From Austropuccinia psidii (Eukaryota > Basidiomycota > Pucciniomycetes > Pucciniales > Sphaerophragmiaceae), in contig JALGQZ010000018.1 in assembly GCA_023105745.1 (NCBI GenBank), positions 14,643,773 through 14,707,772 of the forward strand: a stretch of DNA of 64,000 bases, given 5' to 3'. Of this stretch, positions 34,092-45,420 are shown in pieces (the stretch's first letter is position 1; the number at the start of each line of letters is the position of its first letter). The position numbers were made by a program, and so were the translations under genes. Below the pieces are notes generated by a model that saw only the letters and a program-made list of their open reading frames with translations, ran no database searches and had not been told where the DNA came from.

Positions 34092-35154
34092 TAGTGTCCA
34101 ACAACATGGTAAGACAAGAAGATATTGAAACTGAATCAACAGCTACTAGCATTATTCCTGCCAAGAAGCCAATTCTGACAATAATAGCACAGTTATTATA
34201 GCTCAGAACAATCAAACAGAGCCAATCAATTTTGAGTTAATTAGCTTGGACATAATTAATACCCTTCAAAAGGCAAAGAATTTGGCCAACAGTAAGTTTT
34301 TTGATGTAAAATTACTATTTTTAAGCTTTTAATCATAAAATATGTGTTCAACCAGATCAGGAGCCAGCTATAACCCCTAAAGAAGCTCCCAAAAAGGTTA
34401 TATACATGATTATGGCAGAAGCCAATTAGCTACAGAAGGACAAGGGTCAGTAAATGGATCCCAAACTGACAAATCATGCCATTCTGAAGCTGATAATAAT
34501 GTTTTACCTTGAAAGAGAGCTGAAACTTCCACAAGAAGCCTCAGTGGACATATAGAAAGCCAGCCAGAAGGCCTAAAACAATGCATTGCAGCACAAAGAG
34601 TACCAGATCCTTGCAGATCTGTGGAAAAACTGCATGAATTATTACCTGACTGAGAAAATTCCTGGGCCATCTCAGCACTTTCAAGTTACTCAATGGATGG
34701 AAAAGACACATATGATACTTTTAACAGCATAATGGAGAGAAACCAACCCACCACCACACAAGCAAGTGCCAAAAACAGCCCCAGTACCCAGAAGAAGCAA
34801 TTCCAATGTGAAACACCAGCCACAAGATCAGAACAAGGGCAAAGGCAAGGCACCAGTCACAAAACCTTACAGCCAGGGCTACGGAATCCCAAAGATTCAG
34901 AAGGATGCCATGGAAAATGTATTTCAGATGGCCAGAACAATGATGGATTTGCAGAAAAGGGAGGAAGCCAGATAAAAATATCAGAAATTATTTCTGATAT
35001 TCTAGATGGCATTCCAAACTTGTATTTAGCTATAAATGATGTGAAAAGTCATATTTCTGATAAATATTCATCAATTTGTAAACAACCTTTAGACAAAAAA
35101 CTCAAGTCTGGGCCAAATAAATGAGACACTTATGTGTTTAAAAAAGGTTTCAAG
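34092..35154 (+). pseudogene. gag N-terminal region of element C (frames alpha and beta)
   Basis: A short acidic exon-like segment (34092-34292, MVRQEDIETESTATS) ends at a donor ACA|GTAAGTTTT, and an acceptor TTCAACCAG follows near 34357. Frame beta then reads GSQTDKSCHSEA, AETSTRSLSGHIESQPEG and LHELLPD, matching the D beta frame, with stops near 34512 and 34651, and is open again at 34693-35124 (GCHGKCISDGQNNDGF). Frame alpha is open at 34766-34975 (GYGIPKIQKDAMENVFQMAR) and upstream keeps ADLWKNCMNYYL with stops. The region ends at TCAAG, duplicated around copia element B; gag continues at 40337. Confidence 0.6.
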
Positions 35155-35763
35155 TGTAAAAGCTTAAGAAACTAAAAGGTATCTGTTTATTAACAATCAT
35201 GCAATATGAAAACAAAAAGATATAGGGCATGTACCTAAAAGGTGGATGAAGTTTGATACAACATTTTAATAATAATAAAAGATAAGCTTTAAGGAGTGGT
35301 ACAAAGGAGAAATGATCTAGTCAAAGAATTACTTCGTCAGTTTAAAGAGTCTTCACTTGTTAGTGAGTAAAAATGTTTCTCATACCTGGGGTTAGAGCAG
35401 TTGTAAATAATATTAAACAAAAGATGAAAAGTTAATTTTGCTGTTGCAACATAAGTGATTGAGGATGGTACAACTAATGGATAGAAAGAATTAGAAGTAA
35501 CTCTAAGGGAATGAATGAGATGGAAAATTAAAAAAAAATAATAGGCTGAAGGTATGGAAACATTCTCTACTGGGTAGGAGTCTAGCTCCTTTTAAGCTAA
35601 TCAAGGCCATGGCTATACGTTGTGGCCTGCCACTTCTGGACAGTGGTCCTCTGATTTACTGAGCTGAGTGAACAATTCTCAGTCAGTATTAAGTACTATT
35701 TGTGCTTTTGCACTGGGAATGAGACTGTGCTCACCTAAACCCTTTTGGGTGGAAATTTCCTCA
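35155..35763 (-). repeat. LTR of copia element B (3' LTR in coding sense)
   Basis: It is 609 bp, matches 39723-40331 along its whole length and has TG...CA ends. A purine tract on the minus strand adjoins it at 35764-35774. Confidence 0.93.
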
Positions 35764-35774
35764 TCCCCCCTCTC
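35764..35774 (-). promoter_or_regulatory. polypurine tract of element B
   Basis: Read on the minus strand, GAGAGGGGGGA directly precedes the 3' LTR start TGAGG. This is the expected plus-strand primer. Confidence 0.65.
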
Positions 35775-35777
35775 ACC

Positions 35778-36211
35778 CAGTAGCAAAAGACAAAGCTCTT
35801 GCAAGGATTTTCTAACATTTCCTTATTGAATGATTTTGTTAGAAAATTGGATAGCATGTGAGCTGAGGGTATGTAGAATAGGCAGACTATTTGGCGCTGA
35901 ATAACCTCCTTGATGAAGTGCAGTTGGATGTCGACATGTTTCAGGAGCTTGTTATTTAGGTTTCAGTCCCCATTGGCGGTCTTTATGCAAGCTTGATTAT
36001 CCTCATATATGAGGATTGGTTCTCTTAACATTAGCAGCCTTGCTTCTTCACACCACTGCTTGAACCACCTTATCTCTGAGGTGAGGTCACACAGAGATTT
36101 ATACTCTGCTTCTGCAAATGAGATTGATACAGATGGCTGTTTACGAGTCTTCCAGAAGATCAGGCAGCGGTGAAAGCATGCTAGGTACCCTGTGGTTGAG
36201 CGGCAAGTGAC
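35778..36211 (-). pseudogene. RNase H end of copia element B
   Basis: After the stop at 36212 the frame reads the copia RNase H markers STTGYLACF, QPSVSISFAEAEYKSL with the catalytic Glu region, and YEDNQACIKTANG, then KHVDIQLHFIKE. It is degraded by stops, including one after NGD. It would remove the RNA strand during reverse transcription. Confidence 0.75.
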
Positions 36212-37384
36212 TCAGCAGTTTCCCCAGTCGGCATTGCTGAAGGCTGTTACACCGTTGCTTTTTCCTCTAGGATAGTAGAGTCCTTTTTTTTGCAATCCAT
36301 TCAAGTACTTGAGCACATGCAAGAATGCCTGCCAGTGCCTCAGTCCTGGAGATTCAAGATACTGTGAAAGTGTACTCACAGCAAAGGATAGGTCTGGTTG
36401 TGTTGCTGTGCTAAGGTAATTGATGCTGCCAATTGCGCTTCTGTAATTGGTGTTGAGTTTTTTGAATTCCTGTATCTCGTCAGATGTGGCTGGAGAGAGG
36501 TGTTCATTTGGTGTCAATTGTGTTACTACTGGTTTGCAGTTGCTCATCCCGTATTGATCTAGCAAGGCCTCAGTGAAATTCTGCTGGTCTAGGCTAATTC
36601 TATCTTTCAGTTGGTGGATTTTCACCCCTAGCATCAGATCAGCTGGTCCAACATCTGTTATTTTGAACTCCTTCTGTATATCTTTTTTGAAGCTGGCAGG
36701 GTTGTTGCTGAAGATTTCTCTGTTGTCAACGTGCACATATAGCCACACAGGATTTTTCCCGGGCCTATGGAAGACACAGGGGTCCAGAATGCAAACAGAG
36801 AAGTTTACCAAGGTCAGCCAGTATTTTAGCCTTTTGTACCATGCGAGTGGTGTCTGGTGCAGTCTGTATATTGCCTTGTTCAGACTGAGTCAATAGAGCT
36901 TCCTATTCAGGTCAAGTCCTTGTGGAATACTTAGGTAAACAGTTTCTTTAAGCGGGGAATTGAGAAAGGCACTTTTGATGTCAATTTGGTGGAACTGCAG
37001 GCTGTTGATACACGCAAACATGATCAAGGTGCATAATGAGTTCAAGTGGCCAGTTGGAGCATAAGTTCTGTTGAAGTCCACTCCTACAGATTGAGTAAAT
37101 CCTTGAGCACAGAGTTGGGCTTTGTGTGCAATTGGTTCATTTAATTTGTTCTTCTTTATAATGAATACCCACATAGTCCCAACAAGTTTGTAGTAATCTT
37201 GAATCTCTACTACATCCCATACTTTTAAAGTGGCCATATTGATAAGTTCCTTCTTGATGGCTTGCAGCCAGAGTGAGCTATTTTCTGATTTTCTTGCTCC
37301 CCTAAAAGTGTTAGGGGCTTCATTGACAAGTGTTAAGAGAGCTTTTGTTCTTCTTTTGTACAGAATAATGTTGAGGTTGTCCAC
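36212..37384 (-). pseudogene. reverse transcriptase of copia element B, catalytic Asp lost
   Basis: Frames 37384-36890 and 36811-36212 belong to one copia reverse transcriptase (RVT_2 type). Markers are LWLQAIKKELINM, KLVGTMWVF, HKAQLCAQGF, VDFNRTYAPT, FHQIDIKSAFLN, the palm motif YVHVDN, LMLGVKI, YRSAIGSINYL and ATQPDLSFAVSTLSQY. The usual second Asp of the active-site pair is Asn, from an AAC codon at 36722-36724. A TGA-type stop after LNRKLY at 36890 and another at 36212 interrupt it. Reverse transcription from this copy is not expected. Confidence 0.87.
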
Positions 37385-37454
37385 TGCTGAATTTATCAGT
37401 TTTGGGTGTTGTGGGCCTATGATCCTGAGTCAAAGAGGTGGAGCAGGTGGTTGT

Positions 37455-37928
37455 TCAGCCTGAGGTGCAGCGTCTGTAGCCTGTATTTCTGGTGTCAACG
37501 GTTTTGGCGTAGGTCTCAGTGTTAGGTGAGAAAGATGCGTTGATGTCCTTGTGGAAGAATGTAAGTGTGTCTTCATTCATTGTTGAGAGTTTTGGGAAAA
37601 CTTGTTCATTGAAGGTTGCATGATGCGTGACTGATACCTTTGAGTCTTTTAAGCGTACAATGCAGTAGGCAGTGTTGTTGTTGTCATAGCCAATCAGTAT
37701 TTCAGGTTGCCCAGGAGGTTCCATTTTACTTTCATATTGGCATTTGAGATTTTGTATCACTGCTCTACAACCAAATGTCCTGATTCTGTCCAGGTTAGGC
37801 AAAGTATTAGTCCATAGAAAATGCGGAGACTGATTGGCTCTTGAGGTTGTTGGAGATAGGTTTGAGAGTAGTACTGAAGTGTTTACTGCATCTGCCCAGT
37901 AGCTTTTTGGTAGATTAGCTTGATTCAT
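37455..37928 (-). pseudogene. integrase C-terminal part of copia element B
   Basis: The 157-codon frame follows the integrase core with NQANLPKSYWADAVNTSVLLSNL, FGCRAVIQNL and ILIGYDNNNTAYCI, the standard region after the copia integrase catalytic core. A stop separates it from the core at 37932. The tail to 37455 is the variable linker leading to reverse transcriptase. Confidence 0.8.
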
Positions 37929-37934
37929 CAGGCA

Positions 37935-38564
37935 TCAAGTTTTCTCTAGGATTGTACGATTTTCCCTTTCAGCAAAGCCGCTGTGTTGAGGTGTTTCAGG
38001 AGGTGCCATTATATGAGTGTACCTGCAATCGTCAGCAAGTTTCTTGAAGCTATGATTGACAAACTCACACCCCCTGTCTGTTACCAGCCATTTAAGGGTC
38101 CTGTTTTGAAGGTTTTCCATCGCTTTCTTAGTGGCATGGAATTGATCAAATACTTCCAATTTCTTTTTGAGGAATTTGACTATCTTAAAGGATGATGCTT
38201 GATTGACGATGGTGAGAAAGTAGCAATTTCTGGAGACTGATGGAGGTGTTATGGGTCCTACTACATCCATGTGCACACAATCTAAAGGGTAAAAGGCTTG
38301 TTCAAAGTGGTGTTTAAAAGGGAGTTTGTGGGATTTGCTTGTTTTGCATATCAGGCAGTCTTTCTTGTCAGCTTCTATACCCAAGAGTTTCAGGACAGCT
38401 GAGCTGGGGTGACCTAGTCTCTCATGCCATGGAATGCTGTTGGGTCCAGTTAAAAGGGTAGTAGGAATAGTGTATGAACTAATCATCAGTTTGTTTATAA
38501 TCTTGCCATTCAGGATTTCTTTACCTTGCAACGTTAGGGTAAAAGTATCTTCTTCTTGCTTCAC
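37935..38564 (-). pseudogene. GAG-pre-integrase and integrase core of copia element B
   Basis: WHERLGHPSSAVLKLLG with DCLICKTSKSHKLPF forms the HHCC zinc domain. The DDE core follows: CVHMDVVGPI, WLVTDRGCEFVN and PPETPQHSGFAERENRTILEK, with the three acidic residues present. One stop at 38571 separates it from gag-protease and one at 37935 ends it. The product would integrate element cDNA. Confidence 0.87.
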
Positions 38565-38570
38565 TGTGAG

Positions 38571-39542
38571 TTATTTTTTGAATAGTTCTAAAAGGCTGAT
38601 GAGATTGAATTTAAGGTGGGGAACATATAGGCAATTTTTGAGGGTTAATGTTTTTTTGTTGATTAGTATCTTCACAGTGCCTATTACTAATGCAGTAAGG
38701 CCACTGGTGGCGTCTTTAGTTGCCACATGTATGTTGGTTTTTTTGAGAGAGGATGTGAAAGGTTTTAAGTCATTGAACATATGATGTGTGGCTCCGCAGT
38801 CGATTACAAGATGTTGGTTTTTTGGTTTTTGTTGGTCTAGGTGTGTGATGAGAGCTTGAGCAGTAGTGAAATGCACTGTTGGGTTGAAGTGTTGGCGCTT
38901 CTTTTCTCTTCTGGGAGGTCTTAAGTGAGGATTTTTGGTCCAGAAGTCTTCTTTTCTGTGTGTTGAGAATTTTTCATTGTGTTTTCCTTTAGCGCAGTAG
39001 TAGATGATTTTGTGGGGTTCAACTCCTGATGATACAAGAAACATCGGAGCAGCTGATTGTTTTTTTAAATCTAAGGTGTTGAGATGGGCTAGATCTTGTA
39101 GTCTAGTGAGGATTTTTTCTGGTTTTTCAATTATTTCCTTGTTTAAGGTAAGGTTTTTGACAAACAGGTGTAGGTTGGTGTCTCCACCTAGCTTTCCAAG
39201 GAGGGAGTAAGACAATAATTCTGGAGGGACCACAATGCTGACGGCTTTGAGTTCCATAATAAGTTTTCTACATGGATCAATGTAGTTCTGGAGATTTCCA
39301 TTGTAGAAGCTCCTTTGCCAGTCCATCCATACATGGCCTCTGTTGACTTCTCTTTTTGAAGAGTATTGTTCTTCAATTTTTTCCAAGAGTAGATTAGCTT
39401 TTTCAATAGTTACTGCGTTTACTACTTCTCGGAATACCCTTTCTGTTATTCTCATTGTGATTAGGTTGATAGCCTCATCGCTGGCGTTTGACCATTTATT
39501 GGCTATGGTCGTAGAAGCATTGCCAGGTACTGGTTTTTGCAT
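38571..39542 (-). pseudogene. gag and aspartic protease of copia element B
   Basis: The 323-codon frame has a UBN2-type copia Gag (AVTIEKANLLLEKIEEQYSS, YSLLGKLGGDTNLHLFV, LTRLQDLAHLNTLDL), a degraded knuckle around YYCAKGKHNEKF...DFWTKNPHLRP and the protease motif VIDCGATHHMF near 38785-38815. Copia proteases normally read D-S/T-G-A; Cys at the second position is unusual, though it may be normal for this family. ATKDATSGLTALVIGTV and LYVPHLKFNLISL close it. The frame runs on to the integrase region after one stop. The true start is probably upstream of 39542. Confidence 0.85.
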
Positions 39543-39722
39543 ACATCAATATGATCTTTGGATCTGAGGTGTATCTCCATTTGCATGTGGAAGTGACCAA
39601 GGTTGGTTCCATCTAGCATTGGAATGTTGGAGATGTCTTTTAGTTCTATTGTTTTGTCGGCCATTATATCTTGCAAGCCACCCTTTTTAAATAAGAGATG
39701 TTTTTTATCAAGACTGTAAATA

Positions 39723-40331
39723 TGTAAAAGTTCGAGAAACTAAAAAGTATTTGCTTATTAACAATCATGCAATATGAAAACAAAAAGATATAGGGCATGT
39801 ACCTAAAAGGTGGATGTGGTTTGATAAAACATTTTGGAAATAAGAAAAGATAAGCTTTGAGGAGTGGTACAAGGGAGAAATGATCTAGTCAAAGAATTAC
39901 TTTGTCAGCTCAAAGAGTCTTCAATTGTTAGTGAGTAAAAATGCTTCTCATACCTGGGGTTAGAGCAGTTGTAAATAATATTAAACAAAAGATGAAAAGT
40001 TAATTTTGCTGTTGCAATGTAAGTGATTGAGGATGATATGACTAATAGACAGAAAGAATTAGAAGTATTTCTAAGGGAAAAAATGAGGTGGCAAAGTAAA
40101 AAATAATAATAGGCTGAAGGTACGGAAACATTCTCTACTGGGTAGGAGTCTAGCTCCTTTTAATCTAATCAAGGCCATGGCTATACATCGTAGCCTGCCA
40201 CTTCTGGAGAGTGGTCCTCTGATTTACTGAGCTGAGTAAACAATGCTCAGTCAGTCTTAAGTACTCTTTGTTGTTTTGCACTGGGAGTGAGACCGTGCTC
40301 ACCTAAGCCCTTTTGGGTGGAAATTTCCTCA
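39723..40331 (-). repeat. LTR of copia element B (5' LTR in coding sense)
   Basis: 609 bp long with ends TGTAAAAG and TTTCCTCA on the plus strand; partner of 35155-35763. On the minus strand no TGG-starting tRNA match follows the LTR (TATTTACAGTC is seen), so the primer is unclear. Confidence 0.92.
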
Positions 40332-40336
40332 TCAAG

Positions 40337-41714
40337 AACAATTAAAACTTCCAATAATGAAAATTTATTTGGAAATAAGCTAAATGAAAAATCCTCAATT
40401 ATTAAATAATTAACAGACAGATATTCTAAATTCAATATTGATGACATAATTGAAACAAGAATAAAAAAAGCCATAAATATTATCAAAGAAGATAATAAGA
40501 AAGTCCTTAATGATATTGCAAATTCATTCATTGAAGTAAAGACATATACAATTGCCCTGAAAAAGTGTTTTGACACCTCACAACAGGAAGTATCAAAATT
40601 AACAATGAAATTGAATCAAGGCACTTCTGATAATACTAGAAAGACAGAATTATAGTAAGAATCAACACATAAGGAAGATATTCTTAAAATTGAATTAATA
40701 AATTTAATACAGAGCTTCCAACATGAGTTCAAAAATTGTCAAAGGTGTAGCAACAGTAAAATAAATTATATTGAACAGTTACTTCACACCTTACCTAGAA
40801 TGTCCACACCTCTGAATCAAAATGAGGGTGCAAGAGTTCCCAACCCCCAAGTATTTGATGTTTAAAATTCACAATTAAAAAAAGAATTTTCCACTTCTTT
40901 TCATAACTTTGAACCATCCATGGGCCAAGCACTCTTGAAACAAGTACCAAAACTTAAAGAATGTCCTCACTTCAGTGGTGAAGGAGAATATGACTGTATG
41001 GAATTAATCAGAGGTATAGACATGATTAAAGAAGATTTTGAATTACCTGACAGGTTGTTAACAGAAGTTTTTAACACCTTGTTTACCAGATCAGCCCACA
41101 GATGGTATATAAAATTGAGACAGGCACATGGACACCAAAGTTGGACTTGGTGGAAAACTCAAATTATAAACAAATGGGCCAATGATGCTTGGAGATTTAA
41201 GGTTGAAACAGACTTTGAATCTGCTAACTTTGATGCTGAAAAAGACAAAGCTTTACCATGGTTTTGCCAACAAAAAGATAAATTGAAAGCATTATATCCT
41301 GACATGTCAGAATTTATGATTCACAGAAAAATTCTAAGACAATGTGGAGGTTACTTAGAGCATGCTGTAAAAAGCAGGAATACTGAACTATCTTAAGCAG
41401 AAGATATCATTAATTTATTGGAAGAAGTAACCACCAGAGCCAGAATTGGTTCTAGTAAGGTGAATCTCAAAACAAGGTTTAATACACCTTGGAAAGATTC
41501 TGTGGAAAAAAATACCAAAGAAAACTCTAACAATATTAAGTATAAATCTGCAGATGTAATGAGAAAGCTCCATATTTTCCAAAGCACCACACATTTGGCT
41601 AATACATGTCCCAAGGGGAAAATAAATAAAATTGACATTGAAAAGGAACCTGATGTTGAAAAGAATGAGGTAAATGAAGATAATTCAGATGATAAATCAT
41701 CAATATTTTCTTAA
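40337..41714 (+). pseudogene. gag core of element C, right of the copia insertion
   Basis: After a coiled-coil-like, Lys/Asn/Ile-rich stretch (40337-40860), the frame 40920-41396 encodes the Gag core: PKLKECPHFSGEGEYD, HRWYIKLRQAHGHQSWTWWKTQ, KWANDAWRFKVE and ILRQCGGYLEHAVKS. A stop at 41394 interrupts it, and the continuation 41418-41714 ends Gag. The nucleocapsid knuckle is ruined: the first two Cys are replaced (KLHIFQSTTHLANTC) while the His and last Cys remain. An acidic segment follows. Confidence 0.82.
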
Positions 41715-41756
41715 TCTTCAAAAGATAAAGAAAATATTAATGCCACTTTTGATATA

Positions 41757-42180
41757 ATGGACTCTTATTCCCACTTGCCACAATTAAGCAATGGTCAACT
41801 TGATTTATCCAGAATTCAAGATGCAAAACTAATGAAAACCAAACCAAAAAGGGGGAAAGGTTATACAGCTTTTAACTACTGTATAACAGAAGTGGTAATT
41901 GACAAAAAACACACTAAGATTTTACTTGACCCAGGAGCCTTCTGCTCTTGTATTGGAAAATCTTTTCTTAAGATTTGTGTACTAAATTTTGAAGATCGAT
42001 TATTGCCAATTGATTGCATAAAATTTGATAGTGCAAGTAGTCCAATGAAACTATTGGGAATATTTGAGACTACTGTAATATTTCCACACATAATTTGAAA
42101 TCTAAGAATAACTGTTGAATTTGTTGTTATGGAAAATTGCTCTAGTACCAATTTTATATTGGTAAATGACTATTTGATCA
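41757..42180 (+). pseudogene. aspartic protease of element C, active-site triplet altered
   Basis: The frame reads GYTAFNYCITEVVIDKKHTKILLDPGAFCSCIGKSFL, so the family's D-S/T-G-A triplet is DPGA, near 41929-41943. Pro at this position has no known active precedent that I can name. A stop at 42096 and another at 42183 interrupt the fold that continues NFILVNDYLI. Inactive by inference. Confidence 0.8.
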
Positions 42181-42186
42181 TATAGG

Positions 42187-43312
42187 GCATAGACTTACAT
42201 GACAACAAAGACAGATACTTTACTATTGGGGACAATAAGTGTCAAAAATTTGCCTTTTTACCATTTAAAAGACAAATTACTGTAAAAAAAGTATCACCAG
42301 TAAACTTAGAGTTAGAAAAGCTCAAGTATGAACAGTTAAATGAAGCTTTAATCAGTCTTCATCTCACTGATAAACAAGAAAGTGAACTTTCTGCCCTTTT
42401 ATATGAACACAAAGAATACTTTGCATCAGATAAAGAGCCCCTGGGAGCAACTGTTGGTAATGAGGCTGACATTATTCTTAATATTGAAAGACCTTACCAA
42501 CCACTCTTGAGAAGACCTTCATATCCAGCAAGTCCTAAATCAAGAGAAGCTCTAGAAATCCATATTAAAGAGCTTTTAGACCTTGGGGTAATAAGAAAGG
42601 TTTTCCACAATGAGGAGGTAGAAATAACTACACCAGTCATAGTGGCATAGCATAATGGAAAATCTAGAATGGTTTGGGACTTTAGATCTCTGAATACTTA
42701 CACTGTTCTAGACAGGTACTTAATACCAAAAACCCAAATTGCCCCTACCCAAATATCCCAAGCGATGTATATAAGCACCATGGATGCCCTTGAAGGATTT
42801 AATCAAAATGTGGTGACACCAAGAGCAAGAAAATACTTGAGGATTATTGTTCATTGTGGAGTGTATAAATATTTCAGGATGCCTTTTAGTATCAAGAATG
42901 CACCTTCACATTTCCAAAGAATAATGAATGAAATCTTCCCTGAAGAGCTTTCAGAAGGATGGTTAATCATTTACATTGATGATATTATTGTCTGTTCCAA
43001 GACCTGGGCAGAACATATATACAGATTATCCAGAGTTTTGAACAAAATTCAATCTGTAAACATGATTTTTTTTAATGAAATGTCATTTTGGATTTAAAGA
43101 ACTCAAAGCACTGGGACAAGTAGTATCTGGTTTATCCCTTGCAATTGACAAAATCCAAGTTGCAGCAGTGCTACTGAAACCTATTCCTCAGAACAAAAAA
43201 GGAAATCAAGTCATTTTTTGGGTTTTCAGGATACTACAGGCAACAAATTAAAAATTTTGCATCAAAAGAAAGACCTCTTTATAAGTTATGTGACAAGGAC
43301 ACAGTATTTGAA
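42187..43312 (+). pseudogene. reverse transcriptase of element C with frameshifts
   Basis: The linker and palm can be followed: GIDLHDNKDRYFTIGDN, LLRRPSYPASP, a TAG at about 42648 where D has Trp, GKSRMVWDFRSLNTYTVL, MDALEGFNQN, RMPFSIKNAPSHFQ and YIDDIIV, so the catalytic pair is intact here. A run of eight T near 43065 shifts the frame before KCHFGFKELKALG, and an extra base in the A6GG run near 43200 shifts it again before [16 protein letters not shown]. These breaks prevent a full enzyme. Confidence 0.85.
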
Positions 43313-43760
43313 ATGACTGTTGACAGAGTCAAAGCCTTTGAATATTTAAGACAAGCCTTAACAACTGCTCCACTCTTACTAATTCCAGACTTCAAGCTGC
43401 CCTTCAAGCTTTATATTGATGTGTCAGGAGATGGACTAGGTGCTGCACTTCATCAAGTACAGATTATAAATGATAAACCTGTGGAAGGACCCATATGTTT
43501 CATATCCAGACAAATCAAACCAACTGAAGCTAGATATGGGGAATGTCAGATGGAGTGTTTATGCCTTGTCTGGGCCTTAGAAAAACTCAATTAATTCCTA
43601 GAAGGATGTGTTTTTGAAGTAATAACAGATTGTACTTCTGTGAAATAACCCAACAGGCATATGCTCATATGTAAAATAGTCATACAGGAGTATAGAGTTA
43701 ATATGACTATTGTTAAAAAAGATGGAAATATTTATAAAAATGAAGATGGACTGAGCGGAT
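43313..43760 (+). pseudogene. RNase H of element C
   Basis: Frame 43313-43594 reads [27 protein letters not shown] with the first catalytic Asp, [35 protein letters not shown], then stops. VITDCTSVK follows with a stop near 43647. The part from 43661 gives [18 protein letters not shown], completing the domain. Confidence 0.82.
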
Positions 43761-44820
43761 GGCCATTACCAAACAATATTGATAATCCTGATTATGTGCC
43801 AGAAGAAGCTTCCCCACAAATCCCAATAGAAGGAATCAGTGTTACAGATCTGGACACAAAATTCTTTGAGGAAGTAAGAAACAGCTATACCCAAGATAAT
43901 AATTGTAGCATCCTATGCCAATTGCTTACTAAAGACTGTAGAGAAAACTCTTTGATACATTCTTTAGATGAAGTATGGAAGAAGTCATATGATGAAGGAA
44001 GATTCCACTTACTGGGTGGTATAATTTACCACAGAACTAAGTATACTTGTGTAATGAAAGTTGTAGACAGGTCCTCAATAAATCTTGTACTAAACAAATG
44101 CCATGAAAGACCCTTCTCAGGAAATCTGTATGAGGACAGGACAAGGGAAAATATAAAGACCTGTATATGGTGGCCAATGTGGCAGGGTATTTCAAAACCT
44201 GTGAAAGATGTCAAAAGGCTAATAAATCCACTGGGAAAAGATTTGGAAATATGATCAAAATCCAAGAACCCAGAAAACCTTGGGAAATTGTCCACAGGGA
44301 TTGGGTAACTGGCTTACCACCAGGGGGTAATAGAGGTTATAATGCATGTCTAGTGATCATTGACAGATCTAGTAAGACTCCAATCTTTCCACCATGTCGC
44401 AAGGATGATACAGCCATGGAAACAGCTCTTGTAATATGGAATAGGGTAATCTCATGGACTAGAATACTCACAAATATCATTAGTGAAAGAGATACCAAAT
44501 TCACCTTAGCACTATGGACAAATCTTCACCAATTATTTGGAACAAAGTTGTCCTTCTCTACAGCCTACCACCCACAAACTGATGGACTGGCTGAAAGAAT
44601 GATCCAAACCTTGGAAGATATGGTGAGAAGATTTTGTGTATATGTCCTTGAACTTGAAGATTGTGATGGGTTTACCCATGATTGGTGTACTCTCTTACCA
44701 GCACTGGAATTGGCTTACAAAACATCCATTCATGCCAGTACCAATCAAACTCCTGCTATTATAGAAAAAGGTTGGAATCTCAAATTACCCCAAGATTCAT
44801 TAAGGAAGGATTTGGTTTAA
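43761..44820 (+). pseudogene. integrase of element C
   Basis: Frame 43661-44254 carries the linker and the N-terminal zinc domain up to a frameshift near 44190; frame 44167-44820 carries [15 protein letters not shown] and the DDE core. The core has VHRDWVTGLPPGG (first Asp), SERDTKFTLALW (second Asp) and [12 protein letters not shown] (Glu), so the catalytic residues are present. The frame ends at 44818 after LPQDSLRKDLV. Confidence 0.86.
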
Positions 44821-45396
44821 ATACATCCCACAGCTAGTACCTTCAAAGGATTGCTAGACAAAGCTAGAAAGCATCCAATAAGGTGCATTGAGGACTCATT
44901 TGCATATGCTAAAGAAAAATGGGACAAATGACATGCCACTCCGGATTTCAAAGTGGGAGATTTGGTACTTGTATCCACCACTAACTTTAATAAAATAAAG
45001 GAATGTAAAAAGCTCAAAGACTCCTTTTCAGGACCTTTTACTATTAACACCCTTCATGGGGAGAATTCAATTGGAGTAGAATTATCTGAGGAACTTAGCA
45101 ATAAGCATCCTACATTTCCAGTAAGCCTGGTAAAGCCATATAAAACTAGTGATGCTGAGAAGTTTCATTTGAGAAATAAAGTTCCCCAGCATATACCTCC
45201 TATTGAATCTTCTGGTACTAAGAAAATCACCAAAGTTCTCAAAGAAAGAAAGTTAAGAATCACGAAAGTAAGGGAATACCTTGTTAGGTACAGTGACCCA
45301 AATTGTGAAGACAAATGGTTAGCAGAAAAGGACATACCTGAAGCTACTAAACTTAGAAGGTTCAGAAATACTAGAAAGAAAAATATTACAAAGTAA
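44821..45396 (+). pseudogene. integrase C-terminal and chromodomain-like tail of element C
   Basis: After two stops (44818 and about 44929) the frame 44953-45396 reads [43 protein letters not shown] and the chromodomain-like ITKVREYLVRYSDPNCEDKW with LAEKDIPEATKLRRFR. It ends at TAA 45394, 13 bases before the polypurine tract. Confidence 0.82.
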
Positions 45397-45408
45397 TATT
45401 CTTTTTTT

Positions 45409-45420
45409 AGGGGGAGGGAA
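45409..45420 (+). promoter_or_regulatory. polypurine tract of element C
   Basis: AGGGGGAGGGAA directly adjoins the 3' LTR start at 45421 and follows a T run. It is the clearest tract in the window. Confidence 0.8.

Larger units (their letters stand above)
35155..40331 (-). mobile_element. Ty1/copia retrotransposon B inserted in C gag
   Basis: The element is 5177 bp with two LTRs of exactly 609 bp, beginning TGTAAAAG and ending TTTCCTCA on the plus strand, and a perfect target duplication TCAAG (35150-35154 and 40332-40336). On the minus strand the order is gag, protease, integrase, reverse transcriptase, RNase H, the copia arrangement. Over the first 100 bp the LTRs differ at about 8 percent by eye. 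Several stops and an altered reverse transcriptase motif make it inactive. Confidence 0.95.
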
